Positions 45,568 to 55,287 of a DNA stretch of 64,000 nt are shown one piece after another. Positions within the stretch are counted from its first letter, which is position 1. Every line of letters starts with the position of its first letter. A program made the translations under genes and the position numbers. Origin of the DNA: Saprospiraceae bacterium (lineage in GTDB: Bacteria > Bacteroidota > Bacteroidia > Chitinophagales > Saprospiraceae); contig JADKBO010000026.1 in assembly GCA_016715105.1 (NCBI GenBank), positions 1-64,000 of the forward strand. Direction: 5' to 3'. Below the pieces are notes generated by a model. The model was not told the origin of the DNA. It saw only the letters and a program-made list of their open reading frames with translations, and did no database searches.

Positions 45568-48537
45568 ATGGCTCAGAAAATAATGTCTTTTTTTTTATTG
45601 TTGAATGGTTTCCTCTTACAGGGTCAGGAAGGGTTTTTCAAAAAACTAAACTTTGATACAACCGCTGTCAAAGCTGCCACAGTCACTGGTGTTTATCAAG
45701 CTTTAGATGGCCACCTTTGGTTACTCAATAGCAACAATGAATTAAAACCCAATGATGTTATATCCACGTTATCAAAAGTAAGCGTTTATATAGATCCTGT
45801 ATCCTCTTCCTATCTCACCATCAAAGGAAGCACTAAAAATCCTTATATACTTGCATTTGCTGAAGGTGCAGACAGGGCCAAATACTTTTTCATACACCTA
45901 GACGATGATCCGGACTTAAATGCGGTGAATTCGACCATACTGCTGGCGAAATTTGATGAAAATATGGTCCAGCAATGGGTAGTAAACATTACACCAAAAA
46001 GGACAGGCATTTATCAATTTGCTACAGAAGCCAAGGTTCAGCTCCTCATTTTGCCCAACGGTGACCTCATTTGCCAATATTCAAATTATCAGGTTAATAA
46101 TCAATTGAGCGAAAAAGTGATCTTGAGTCTGGATAATAATGGACAAATTAAATGGTCAAAAACACTCAATAATGTCTTGACACAAGACATGAAAATGGTC
46201 TATCGGCTACCGAGTAATGAAATTATTTGGTCAGGTTATATTTTCAATAATGTATCGTCGCAATCGACCGTCGTCATCTATCACCTCAACTCAGCAAATG
46301 GTGAACTAAATAAAATATATGCTTTAGAAGGATTGGTCTCTCAAGTACCAATTTCAATGCATTTGACAACGCTCAACCGGTTAGTTTTCCTTACTTCAGG
46401 TAATACGGTCATTACAACCGATGGTGTGGGTGGCTTACTTTGGGCTTATACATATAGAGACAATGAAGAATCCAGAGCACGTATGCTCAATGCCATTCCC
46501 ATGAACGGCAATGCACTGGGTATCATCATCCAAAGGTTCGGATTTTTGGGTTCTGAGATGTTAAAAATCGATTTAGATGGGGATGTTTTATTGTCCCGAA
46601 GATACCATTCTTTTAGGCTCACGAATGGTCCAATTTTTCCAGGCTTTAGCCACAATGAGATTTATGCACCTGCACAAACTCAGAATGAAGAGGGTACTGC
46701 TCAACTGCAAGGCATGGTTCACCTACACGAAGACTTGAGTGTGAGCCCATGTGAAAAACAAGCTTTTTGTTTTGTAAAAACGCCAACTAATATGGTATTT
46801 TTTAATCATGGAAACGACTTAGTCAATTATATTTTGGACCCTAGGAGTATAATACTCCCCAGTTTTGAATGGAAAAATTTAACATTCCAATCAGAAACAC
46901 ATTGTTTCTTGGGCGAACGACCTCAAGCTTCCTTCTCCACCGAGGATACGATTTGCGTAGGTGAACTTGTCAATTTTATGGAATTAAAAAACCAAAATGC
47001 AGATTCCTCCACTTGGCAAACTGTAGGAGGAAATCCCGACAAATATTTTGGTAAAGGTCCTCCAAAACTTTCATACCTGGTTGGCGGTAATTTCACCATC
47101 CGCCATCTGATGAAAGCTGGTTGTCTGGTCGATACTTTTGAACAAAAAATAGTGGTTTTAGAAAATCCAAAATTCAATTTACCGGATAGTATTTTTTTAT
47201 GTCAGGGAAATAAGGGAATTCAAAATCTGGCAATTTCTAATGTTACGAACTACAAATGGAGCGATGGATTCCCCAGTATTGACCGGACATTTGACAGTGA
47301 AGGTAGCTTCATACTGCAAGCAGATAATCAGGGCTTTTGTCAAATTTCAGATACAGTGTCTACAAGAAGTATTGAGCTCAATACAAACTTCCTAACTCCT
47401 AATTTACTGTGCACTGAGGATTCTATAAATTTTCTACTCCTCATCCAAGACCAAAATCCTCGCGGAACTGAATATGATTTTTTATTTGCACCTCCTCAAA
47501 GATTGAAACCTTTTCAAAATGGTTATATAGGATTTATCAATTCTGGGAGTGTCAGTATCACCATGAAAGTGAGCTTGCAAGGATGCGAAGCGGAAATAAC
47601 CAAAATGACAAATGTATTTTCGAGTCCATTTCCAATTCCAACAGATGACACTCTTGTTTGTAGCGGTATTCTTGAAATACCCATTACGGCAACCAATGCC
47701 ACCTCCTGGAAATGGTCAGATAACGATACCTCCAGCATAAAGAAAATATTTGATCCTGGAATTTATCAATATACGCTTGCCAATGAGTTTTGTGAATCAC
47801 AACATCAGTTAAAAGTGGGGTTTCTGGATTTTTCCGGGGAGATTCTGGCGGATTCTATCTACTGTATCAATGACAAAATAGTCATCGATTTTCAACCTAA
47901 CCAATCCTACTCCAACGTAAATTATGATTGGAATTTTTCACATAACAATCAAATAGAAAAGTACAATACCAAAAGTTTTGAAATCCTATTTGATGATGCT
48001 GGAGTCCACCAACTAACGCTCAAAGCCCAAAAGGATAATTGCATGACCCAACAAACATTTAATATTGAAGTGGTAGAATTACCAATCATAGATTTTGGGA
48101 GAGACAATCCTTCCTTATTGATCGACAGCTTAATTCTACTGCCTACCGTAACGCCAACACAAGCTACATTGGCTTGGAAAGATGGGTATTCATTTATAGA
48201 GAGAATTGTCAGTGAACCAGGCATTTATGTGATTACTGCATCGATTGGAACTTGTACAACTGAGGATGAAATAGAAATCAAAAGAGGTGTGGAAGTATAT
48301 ACCCCCAACATCCTTAAAAAAGGAGGAGCTCCGATGGAAATCAAGTTATCAGACCCAAATACCCAAATTTTGGAATTTCTCATTTTTGATAGATTTGGAA
48401 ATATTGTCTACAAATCTCAAGGAGAACCGTGGGATGGTGCAAATGTGGTTCAAGGTGTATATGCATTTGCCATTCGTCTGCAGTTTGCTTCCGGAAAAGA
48501 GGAATGGCTACACGGTGATGTCACCGTTGTTGAATGA
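45568..48537 (+). CDS. Large secreted protein with T9SS type B sorting domain
   Basis: 989 aa from the ATG at 45568 (the open frame begins at a TTG two codons earlier). Signal peptide in the first about 20 residues (IMSFFLLLNGFLLQGQ). Most of the protein (about 30-900) is beta-rich with no named domain, including PKD-like segments (DLVNYILDP, NFTIRHLMKAGCLVDTFEQK). The C-terminal about 85 residues (FLIFDRFGNIVYKSQGEP, VVQGVYAFAIRLQF) match the gliding-motility-associated C-terminal domain, so it is exported by T9SS. Probably a surface or adhesin-like protein. Confidence 0.8.
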   Translation: MAQKIMSFFLLLNGFLLQGQEGFFKKLNFDTTAVKAATVTGVYQALDGHLWLLNSNNELKPNDVISTLSKVSVYIDPVSSSYLTIKGSTKNPYILAFAEGADRAKYFFIHLDDDPDLNAVNSTILLAKFDENMVQQWVVNITPKRTGIYQFATEAKVQLLILPNGDLICQYSNYQVNNQLSEKVILSLDNNGQIKWSKTLNNVLTQDMKMVYRLPSNEIIWSGYIFNNVSSQSTVVIYHLNSANGELNKIYALEGLVSQVPISMHLTTLNRLVFLTSGNTVITTDGVGGLLWAYTYRDNEESRARMLNAIPMNGNALGIIIQRFGFLGSEMLKIDLDGDVLLSRRYHSFRLTNGPIFPGFSHNEIYAPAQTQNEEGTAQLQGMVHLHEDLSVSPCEKQAFCFVKTPTNMVFFNHGNDLVNYILDPRSIILPSFEWKNLTFQSETHCFLGERPQASFSTEDTICVGELVNFMELKNQNADSSTWQTVGGNPDKYFGKGPPKLSYLVGGNFTIRHLMKAGCLVDTFEQKIVVLENPKFNLPDSIFLCQGNKGIQNLAISNVTNYKWSDGFPSIDRTFDSEGSFILQADNQGFCQISDTVSTRSIELNTNFLTPNLLCTEDSINFLLLIQDQNPRGTEYDFLFAPPQRLKPFQNGYIGFINSGSVSITMKVSLQGCEAEITKMTNVFSSPFPIPTDDTLVCSGILEIPITATNATSWKWSDNDTSSIKKIFDPGIYQYTLANEFCESQHQLKVGFLDFSGEILADSIYCINDKIVIDFQPNQSYSNVNYDWNFSHNNQIEKYNTKSFEILFDDAGVHQLTLKAQKDNCMTQQTFNIEVVELPIIDFGRDNPSLLIDSLILLPTVTPTQATLAWKDGYSFIERIVSEPGIYVITASIGTCTTEDEIEIKRGVEVYTPNILKKGGAPMEIKLSDPNTQILEFLIFDRFGNIVYKSQGEPWDGANVVQGVYAFAIRLQFASGKEEWLHGDVTVVE

Positions 48538-48684
48538 TGTTTATATTAGACTGAGATCGGAAATCGGAAATTTTGGCCACGAGCTTCGAGCCACGAGCTT
48601 CGAGAATGCTTTTTTTTAGATAAGATTAGCTTTAGTTCAAAATAATCAATGCAATTTTAGAAACAGTCCTTTGAAAAATAATTA
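48538..48684. repeat. GAGC-type heptamer array between convergent genes
   Basis: 48576-48603 is GCCACGA/GCTTCGA twice, i.e. two 14-bp units or four heptamers of the GAGCnnn type, followed by a T-run. The stretch has no gene. Confidence 0.65.
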
Positions 48685-50178
48685 CTATTTAGAAAAAACC
48701 CTCTCCCCAATCAAATACAACCTCCACCCATCACCATAATCCGACACCAAAGTGAGCTCATGATTTTTTTTCAAAAACTCCCAATTAATCATCGGATTCA
48801 GACCCTTCCATTGCAACATCAATTTATCCTCATTGAATAAGACAAAATCACCTGGATTAAAAGTGGTGATAACCTCCTTAAATAAATTGATACTTTTGAA
48901 AGGAATTCCCCGAGACTTCAATGCAACATCAATGTCAAAACTATACAAGATTCTAGAATCCTTTTCCGAAGAAACAATTGTAGATTGATTATTTAAATGC
49001 TCCACAATCCGTTTCTCCAAGGCCATTCTTTTCATACTCGGTAACATTGCCCTTCCAAATAATAAAGCCTGAAATATTACCAGAGAAATTAAAATCCAAA
49101 ATTTATATTTCTCAACCACCTTATTGGAGAAATGAGCATATCCATAAAAGCAAAGAATTAAGACATAAGGAAAAATAATTAATAAATGTCTAGAGTTTTG
49201 ATCAGGATTCCCAGCTAAGAAAATTGCATATGTTAAATAACTGATGGCTATCAACAAGTTTAATGGCAACCAACTCTTTTTATCTTGAAATAATTTATAA
49301 ACAAAAACAAAGCCCAAAAACATAAACCCTAAATGAAAAAAAGGCGAAAAAATAAATGCGATATTGGGAATTGTATGATTAGTAATTCCATCACTGGTCT
49401 GGAAACTATTGGCAAATGCATTGGTCCACGACCATTCAGTAATTCCATGATGATTCAAAAAAGCAACATCACCACATTTGAACAAATCATGGATAAAATA
49501 AACAATAACAGGCAAAATCAAGACTAATAAATGACTCAGCTTCCTTACACTTTTTATCCAGACATAAATGCCATACAGGGCTAAAGGAAGCAAAGCAACA
49601 ATTACCGGATACCTTACCAAAACACCCAAACAAAGACCCAATACGCCCATTGTCAAAGAAAGAAAACGATACTTTTGGGAATAATCATAAAAGTAATACG
49701 CACTAAAAGTCACCCAAAAACTAGCAAACATATCCGAACTGGTAACCATTGCAGCGCGCAGGAAATATGGAGCAAAAACACCAAATATGAGTAGATAAGA
49801 AAAAACAATTCGGTCATCATGTTTTACTTCTTCCCTCTTATTTTGCTCGGTTATAAATTTTTGAACATAAAAAAGTACACCCGACAAACTCAAACAGCTA
49901 ACTAGTTGCATAGATAGCGGAATAGAAATTCCAAGGTAACTTAGCAATGCCCCAAACAAAGGATAACCAGGTGGCCAAAAAAAACTTCCAGGATGCGCGC
50001 CTCCATCAAACCAATTGCGAATATTTTTGGCATAGTCCACATAAGCATAGCCATCTTGGCCCGCCATTCCATCAAATCCAAGTAAACGTAAAATAATTAA
50101 AATGAAAATGGGAATGATAAAAAGTAAAATGCTGTATAGAACATTTGCTTCTTTACTTTTTATCCTGTTTTCTATCAT
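48685..50178 (-). CDS. Membrane glycosyltransferase (GT-C, ArnT-like)
   Basis: 497 aa. About 10-11 membrane helices and an early extracytoplasmic GMAGQDGYAYVDYAKN segment with acidic residues, as in GT-C/PMT_2 enzymes using polyprenyl-phosphate sugars at the periplasmic side. The C-terminal soluble part ends DYGDGWRLYLIG. Last gene (downstream) of the four-gene leftward cluster, 89 bp after its neighbour. Likely transfers a sugar to a surface glycan or lipid. Confidence 0.75.
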   Translation of the reverse strand: MIENRIKSKEANVLYSILLFIIPIFILIILRLLGFDGMAGQDGYAYVDYAKNIRNWFDGGAHPGSFFWPPGYPLFGALLSYLGISIPLSMQLVSCLSLSGVLFYVQKFITEQNKREEVKHDDRIVFSYLLIFGVFAPYFLRAAMVTSSDMFASFWVTFSAYYFYDYSQKYRFLSLTMGVLGLCLGVLVRYPVIVALLPLALYGIYVWIKSVRKLSHLLVLILPVIVYFIHDLFKCGDVAFLNHHGITEWSWTNAFANSFQTSDGITNHTIPNIAFIFSPFFHLGFMFLGFVFVYKLFQDKKSWLPLNLLIAISYLTYAIFLAGNPDQNSRHLLIIFPYVLILCFYGYAHFSNKVVEKYKFWILISLVIFQALLFGRAMLPSMKRMALEKRIVEHLNNQSTIVSSEKDSRILYSFDIDVALKSRGIPFKSINLFKEVITTFNPGDFVLFNEDKLMLQWKGLNPMINWEFLKKNHELTLVSDYGDGWRLYLIGERVFSK

Positions 50179-50267
50179 CTAACCTTTTTTATATACGTTG
50201 ATCAAAAACGAAAATACCATTGGTTTTGAAAAATGCCCGTCAAAGTTTGACTGGATTCTAAAAATAG

Positions 50268-51017
50268 TCATACTATAATTGCCTTAATATCCGAAATTTT
50301 CCAAACCCCCAAAATCTTCCTATTCAAATTTTGTAATGAGTGTTCAATGGTGTTTTCCTCAATTACATACATTGGCTGAGGTAAATTAAATGGCGGCAAA
50401 GTCAAATTGATCGGTCTCCAATTTCCAGTGATGATATCAACATTATTTTGATGGTCTGGAAAGGTGGTCGTCATGAGAAAGGTAGCTTTGGACTCCATCA
50501 TATTTTTCAAAGAGGCAAAAATCAACTCAATAGAAAAATGCACCAAACAATCCCGGTTGATGATCAAATCACATGTGGGTAAAGCATCTTTCGTAATATC
50601 TAAGGTTTGAAATAAAATGCCGTCCCTTCCATAAAATTGCTGATTTTTACGCACCATCTCTTCGACAATATCTGCACCAACATACTTTATATTACTCAAG
50701 TTCAAGTGTCGCATCCAATTAAAATCTCCACAGGGAATATCCAAAATGGTATGGATTTCATGATGGGAATTGAAGGTATTTATCCTTTCTATGATGCCCT
50801 TTGTATGTCCAATGGTTGATCCAGGACCAGAAACACTTTCAGGATTATTCCAATAATTGTTTTTATAAATATAGGTGAAAACTTCCCTGATGTTTTTATT
50901 CGAAAAAGTCTTTTGTTTATAATTTTTTTTGAATTGTTGGTACATACGGATTACCCGATTGGGCAGCCATTTTTTCATCATTCGTTTCAAACCAACCACC
51001 ATTCCTTCCAAACTCAT
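50268..51017 (-). CDS. SAM methyltransferase
   Basis: 249 aa. Class I fold: TILDIPCGDFNWMRHLNLSN (motif I), KYVGADIVEEMVRKN (motif II), then LIINRDCLVHFSIELIFASL. The ADIVEEM and DIPCGDF forms resemble sugar- or glycan-modifying methyltransferases. The stop and the neighbouring start overlap by 4 bp (51014-51017), so it is coupled to the membrane glycosyltransferase upstream. Confidence 0.75.
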   Translation of the reverse strand: MSLEGMVVGLKRMMKKWLPNRVIRMYQQFKKNYKQKTFSNKNIREVFTYIYKNNYWNNPESVSGPGSTIGHTKGIIERINTFNSHHEIHTILDIPCGDFNWMRHLNLSNIKYVGADIVEEMVRKNQQFYGRDGILFQTLDITKDALPTCDLIINRDCLVHFSIELIFASLKNMMESKATFLMTTTFPDHQNNVDIITGNWRPINLTLPPFNLPQPMYVIEENTIEHSLQNLNRKILGVWKISDIKAIIV

Positions 51018-52492
51018 TTACTTAATTGATAAAGATAGAAATATTGATCATTAGATTGGAGTGATATTTTTTCAAGTTTGACAGTGTGCTTTATATTATT
51101 CAAAAAGTTAGCAGGCAATTTATTTCCAATATAAGCCCAGTATTTGGCACTTTCATTGTTTGTCAATTGTTCAAGTACAGAATTATTCAAAGCAGCCTCC
51201 TCAATAGACCAACCTCGCCTTTTAGATCGGTATAAAATATTAGGATTTCTACAATCCATATTTTTATACGTCACTATGACCAAATCACTCTCTGCGGTAT
51301 TTGTGTTGATCAAATGAGCTATTTCAACATAATCCTTTGGAATTTTATAATAGGCCCATTCTGCATATCCAAAGTTTAAACATGCCAATAAACCAATAGA
51401 TAGATAGACATTTATTCCATATTTAGCGTACAACTTTTGTATACCCAAACCAATTACCAAAGCCACTGGTGCCAGCAATGGGATTTGATAATAATTGTGC
51501 ACAAAATTTAAATTGAAAAAAATCAACACAAAGATTACAACACCGGCCAACCAAAAATATAAAATGGACCGGTTGTTTACATTTCTAATTTGAAAACCTC
51601 CAAACAAAAGGAATACCATTCCCCCCAAACCCGCCACGTCCAAGATGCCCCGACTCAATAATATTTTCCAAGGATATAAACTCAATCTTTGAGTCAAACC
51701 TCCGAAATACCAACCCACACTTTGTGTCATTGGATGGTAGTGCAGTATAAAATCCCAATTGGGCGAAAGACTATTTACTGCATAAACGTGCTTTTGCCAC
51801 AGGATAAATGCAGCAATCGGAATCAAGAATAAAATTCCATATTTAGCAAACCATTTCCATTGCTTTTGCAAATGGAGGTAAGCCAACATGGGCAAACAGA
51901 AATAAAAAGCATAGGGGATTTTTATAAGGAAAGCCAATATACAAGCAATTACACTGATGATCAGTGGTGCCAGCTTCTTTTGTTGAATGGCCAGCAGAAA
52001 GTAATAAAACATGGCATGACTACACATGATTACAAAGAAATCTATGTGTATGGCTCTTGAATAAAAAAAACTCAAAGGCAAAGCCAAATAGACCAACGTT
52101 GAGATTCTACTCAGTTCCTGTCCGAAAAGAAAATCTACAACTTTATATAAATAGTAAATTGCCCCCATAAAGAAACTCAGGAAAATGAATCTGGCTAGAG
52201 GAATCGATTCAGTAAAAAGTTGGTAAAAAATAGCTACAATGGCTTCTGGTAGTGGAAATTCCAGAATGACCGTATCGGAAGCTCCCATCCAACAAACAGC
52301 CGGGTATAAAAGATCAACGCCATTTTTATAAAAGTCGTAAATATAAAAAGCGGTATCACTCTGTCTCCAATCATGCGGAGCATCAAGTTCTGTCCCGAAG
52401 TGCAAAAAACGCAAAGCGATCAAAACACATGCGAGTACAAAAAATGAAGATTGACTCATCTTTTTGATCATTACCGCACTATTTTTATCCAA
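51014..52492 (-). CDS. Membrane glycosyltransferase (GT-C, ArnT-like)
   Basis: 492 aa. About 10 membrane helices with GTELDAPHDWRQSDTAFYIY near the N-terminus (acidic catalytic region of PMT_2-type enzymes) and a C-terminal periplasmic domain (NIKHTVKLEKISLQSNDQYF). Same type as 48685-50178. It overlaps the upstream methyltransferase by 22 bp and the downstream one by 4 bp, so it is a tight operon. Donor and acceptor are unknown. Confidence 0.75.
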   Translation of the reverse strand: MDKNSAVMIKKMSQSSFFVLACVLIALRFLHFGTELDAPHDWRQSDTAFYIYDFYKNGVDLLYPAVCWMGASDTVILEFPLPEAIVAIFYQLFTESIPLARFIFLSFFMGAIYYLYKVVDFLFGQELSRISTLVYLALPLSFFYSRAIHIDFFVIMCSHAMFYYFLLAIQQKKLAPLIISVIACILAFLIKIPYAFYFCLPMLAYLHLQKQWKWFAKYGILFLIPIAAFILWQKHVYAVNSLSPNWDFILHYHPMTQSVGWYFGGLTQRLSLYPWKILLSRGILDVAGLGGMVFLLFGGFQIRNVNNRSILYFWLAGVVIFVLIFFNLNFVHNYYQIPLLAPVALVIGLGIQKLYAKYGINVYLSIGLLACLNFGYAEWAYYKIPKDYVEIAHLINTNTAESDLVIVTYKNMDCRNPNILYRSKRRGWSIEEAALNNSVLEQLTNNESAKYWAYIGNKLPANFLNNIKHTVKLEKISLQSNDQYFYLYQLSK

Positions 52493-53229
52493 GGGAATGG
52501 AGAATCATTTTTGAATATCTTCCTTCCGATTCTTGAAATTAGCAGATCGGGTTGGTAAAGTTTTTCATAATTGAACTTTTCAAAAGCTTCCCAGGAATGA
52601 TGGTGATAATCATAACCAGCAAGTTGCATTTCCTCGTAATATAGTCTGCTGCGTGCTTTCGCTGCTTCCACATCATTTGAATGATATATGGGACTGTCCA
52701 AGATGTGCACTTCACCCAAAGGTTTGAGTAATTCAATTAATCGCTCAATCAATAAATCTACCCTGGGAAAATACTGGATGGCACTGTTGATGGTCACCAC
52801 ATCAAAATGCGCTTTCGGTAATTCCGCTGTAAAAATATCTCCGTAAGCAAATTTACATCGGCTGCCAATTGTGAGCCTTGCCGCTTGTTTGAGTTCCAAT
52901 AGATTAATATCCAAACCCAATACTTCCCGATGATCTGCATGCGTCAACAACTTTGTAAACCAACCATTCCCACAACCGAGGTCAAGTACATTTAAAATTG
53001 GTTTTTTATTTAAATAGGATACAACCCTTTCAGCAGATTTTTTTCTGATTTGCCATTCTTGATATTGGGGATGTGAAGCGTTTATGGCAGGCAGCAATTT
53101 TACTTCTTCATCCGTATAAATTCTATTTTCCTTTTGTCTGATTGCCAAATAATGGTCTTCAAAATGGGTGTCAACTTCATTCAATAAATACACACCTTCC
53201 CGTGAATTAAAAGTTTTTAAAAACTCCAT
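52471..53229 (-). CDS. SAM methyltransferase (Methyltransf_11/25-like)
   Basis: 252 aa. Motif I NVLDLGCGNGWFTKLLTHAD, motif II EVLGLDINLLELKQAARL, motif III DVVTINSAIQYFPRVDLLIE. First gene of the leftward cluster. The N-terminal 60 residues (EGVYLLNEVDTHFEDHYLAI) may be a substrate arm, as in glycan-linked methyltransferases. The 22-bp overlap with the following glycosyltransferase supports a joint role. Confidence 0.75.
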   Translation of the reverse strand: MEFLKTFNSREGVYLLNEVDTHFEDHYLAIRQKENRIYTDEEVKLLPAINASHPQYQEWQIRKKSAERVVSYLNKKPILNVLDLGCGNGWFTKLLTHADHREVLGLDINLLELKQAARLTIGSRCKFAYGDIFTAELPKAHFDVVTINSAIQYFPRVDLLIERLIELLKPLGEVHILDSPIYHSNDVEAAKARSRLYYEEMQLAGYDYHHHSWEAFEKFNYEKLYQPDLLISRIGRKIFKNDSPFPWIKIVR

Positions 53230-53392
53230 AACTTATTGATTGAAGCAGTGGACATTATTCGTACTATTTTATTGCAAAAAGCAATGAAGATCATAAGTTC
53301 CTAAAATCAGGTGTTTTGACCTCACAACAGGCAATTTTACAAAAATAAAATGGGAAAGCTTGGGAAAAGTGTTTATTGAATAAAATAGAAAT
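53230..53392. other. Gap before the cassette-like series
   Basis: No gene or repeat that I can support. Confidence 0.35.
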
Positions 53393-53423
53393 CCCAGCTA
53401 ATATCATACGGCTTGTTGCGCCG
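53393..53423 (-). repeat. attC-like half-site Z
   Basis: Matches the right arm of site B (54299-54328) at about 20 of 28 aligned positions, sharing CCCAGCT...ATAC...GCTTGTT. A truncated partner arm is not clear. It lies just downstream (minus strand) of a truncated gene, as an attC would. Confidence 0.4.
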
Positions 53424-53447
53424 TCGGCTACAAAATCTCACAAAAGT

Positions 53448-53534
53448 TTACCAACTTATCTCATTAAAATACCAAATCAATTTTTCATTTGTATCTAAAT
53501 GTTCTTGAAGTTCTGATATCAAATTGAAATCCAT
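53448..53534 (-). pseudogene. Truncated 5' fragment of a PH-domain-type gene
   Basis: 28 residues starting MDFNLISELQEHLDTNEKLI, then an abrupt stop. The start resembles the N-terminus of bacterial PH-domain membrane proteins in which NEKLIWTGxP is followed by a long body. Here coding ends right after NEKLIW. It lies between attC-like sites A and Z, consistent with a cassette whose body was lost. Confidence 0.45.
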
Positions 53535-53596
53535 AATTTTAAGTTTAATTCTTAAGTTCTCCTGTTTATATGTATCCTGTCTTTACAATTACTTCC

Positions 53597-53722
53597 AACA
53601 GTCAAGCATATGCAAAGTGCGGGGTTTTGGAGTGATTCACTGTCCACTCAAAGTAAAGTTTCAAGAGTAAAAATGCTCATTTTTAGCGGTTCAGCCCGCA
53701 TCAAGCTTATACAATGTTAGCG
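53597..53722 (-). repeat. attC-like imperfect palindrome A
   Basis: Left arm 53597-53624 and right arm 53694-53720 can pair in part: AACA at the outside, AAGC in the middle, TGCGGG/CCCGCA at the inside. Spacer about 70 nt. The right arm overlaps the stop codon (TAA 53719-53717) of the VOC gene, the position typical for integron attC sites. Confidence 0.5.
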
Positions 53723-54223
53723 GTTCTTGCCACTGTTTGCAGGCATTGCTTCTATAACGTGTATTTCGTTTCCATCAGGGTCTTGTATCATGATAGTTTT
53801 TGCACCGTAGGGCATTCTTTCAATAATAGGTTGCTCGTATTTGCCAGATTTGTAATCGTTGCTCACCTCCATAAGCCTCCTTCAGAAAAGCATCCATAGA
53901 AATTACCATAAACCGAAGTGTACAAAACCAACATATTTTGGTCCGGTAGGTACGTCACTGATAATTTCAGTCGTGACGTTGACCCACTGTGACAAATGGA
54001 GTTCAATGCCATCACTAAATCTCAACCATTTTACAATGTATTGGGGGCTTGGAGGAAAGGGATACGGTATAGTGTCAGCCTGAAAGACTTTGGTGTAAAA
54101 ATCTACACTACTTTCCAAATTCTTTACATCCAATAAAGTATGGTTATACCAGGCAGTACTTTTTTGGGCAATCGCAAAGGATGCGTTAAAGAAAAGGAGT
54201 AGAAGGAGGAAAGACCTTATCAT
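53717..54223 (-). pseudogene. Secreted VOC/glyoxalase-like protein, frameshifted
   Basis: The open frame 53903-54223 (106 aa) begins with a signal peptide (MIRSFLLLLLFFNASFAIAQ) and the first half of a VOC fold (WYNHTLLDVKNLESSVDFYT ... IELHLSQWVNVTTEI). Reading on through two frame changes gives MVISMDAFLKEAY and then MPYGAKTIMIQDPDGNEIHV, the usual VOC end, with stop TAA at 53719-53717. It would bind metal and a small molecule; the ligand is unknown. As written it is broken. Confidence 0.6.
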
Positions 54224-54263
54224 TGTTTTAGATTTTTCTTACAAAGTGAAGATGAAGCATGAT

Positions 54264-54326
54264 GCTAATCCAGCGGTATGCGGCGACTGTGGCGATAGCC
54301 CAGCTGACGTTATACCGCTTGTTAGC
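54264..54326 (-). repeat. attC-like imperfect palindrome B
   Basis: 63-bp site: GCTAATCCAGCGGTAT (54264-54279) pairs with ATACCGCTTGTTAGC (54312-54326). Extra bases form bulges in each arm, as in attC. It lacks exact RYYYAAC/GTTRRRY boxes. It lies 41 bp upstream (minus strand) of the VOC gene and follows the preceding short gene. Confidence 0.5.
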
Positions 54327-54373
54327 CTTCGTTTAGTGGTTTTTTCTATCTTTTATTGCATGGATCCGACCTT

Positions 54374-54565
54374 TCATTCTAATTCCTGGTTAATCAAATC
54401 ATTGATTTCAGTTGCTTGTATCTTTAAATCCTTATAAAAATGAAGCAGATTACTGTGTTTATTCAAAAACATAAGTTGAAATGTTTCCATCAATTTAAAT
54501 TCATAGGAAGTGGGTTTGTTGATAAAACTAAAGTCTTTCTTGTAATTCAATGAGTTCAACTGCAA
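54374..54565 (-). CDS. Hypothetical short protein (63 aa)
   Basis: Starts MQLNSLNYKKDFSFINKPTS, ends NDLINQELE. Helical, no known family. Coding potential is moderate: the sequence reads like a normal protein end and its stop lies 48 bp before attC-like site B. It may be a 3' remnant of a longer gene. Low confidence. Confidence 0.35.
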   Translation of the reverse strand: MQLNSLNYKKDFSFINKPTSYEFKLMETFQLMFLNKHSNLLHFYKDLKIQATEINDLINQELE

Positions 54566-54592
54566 AACATATCAACGTTCCAGGGATATTGC

Positions 54593-55255
54593 TTACGTAC
54601 AGGAATGATTACCGGTGGCATATTTGAATTCCATCCAATTCCATTTATTGAACTTTGGCATTTGACTCTTCAAGTTATCGATAAAGAACAAATCCTTCAA
54701 CCCATCAAATATATTTGCTTTAGGTTCTCCCAATTCGTTGATTGCAATTTGTTTTAAATTCTCGAAAGTTGATCCAGCGATTGACTCGCTAAAAATTAGT
54801 CCTGAAGGATATTGTGAGTCTACGCAATATATTATTTCCTCTTGTTCAAATTTTGACGCAACCATTCTAACCATTTTAATAATATATTCAGCAATTTCTG
54901 GTTCGTGTAGATTTGCATATTTATGTTCAGGACTTGGACATATCATAATTGTTTTCCGATTAAATCTTATATCGCAATAAAAAGTAGTTAGCCTATTTGT
55001 TCCTATAAGTATATTGATTCTTTTTTCTCCTCTACTTTCTTCAAATTCCCAGATTCTATAAAGAGACTCTAAATCTAATTTGTCATATTCCCAATTTGAT
55101 TTGAGATTGGTTTGTCCGTAATTGTGATAAGCCTTTTTTCGATATTCAAAAACGTGTTTATGTATATCAGTCCAACAATCAACTATTGTTTGAATATTCA
55201 GAATTTCATGTTCCAACAGTTTATTTTCAATTATGCAGGTAAGGTCCATTCCCAT
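54593..55255 (-). CDS. Hypothetical protein in the cassette-like series (220 aa)
   Basis: Soluble, no signal peptide. Regions WDIHKHVFEYRKKAYHNYGQ-like, NILIGTNRLTTFYCDIRFNR, IIYCVDSQYPSGLIFSESI. I do not recognise the family, though the composition is that of a real protein. First gene of the minus-strand series, 32 bp from a 17-bp inverted repeat. Confidence 0.6.
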   Translation of the reverse strand: MGMDLTCIIENKLLEHEILNIQTIVDCWTDIHKHVFEYRKKAYHNYGQTNLKSNWEYDKLDLESLYRIWEFEESRGEKRINILIGTNRLTTFYCDIRFNRKTIMICPSPEHKYANLHEPEIAEYIIKMVRMVASKFEQEEIIYCVDSQYPSGLIFSESIAGSTFENLKQIAINELGEPKANIFDGLKDLFFIDNLKSQMPKFNKWNWMEFKYATGNHSCT

Positions 55256-55287
55256 TTTTATTCATTTGCTTGCTCATAACTCATAGG

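Noticed and set aside
53597..54326. Canonical integron attC sites
   Set aside because: The RYYYAAC and GTTRRRY boxes are not exact at either site, so I call them attC-like only.
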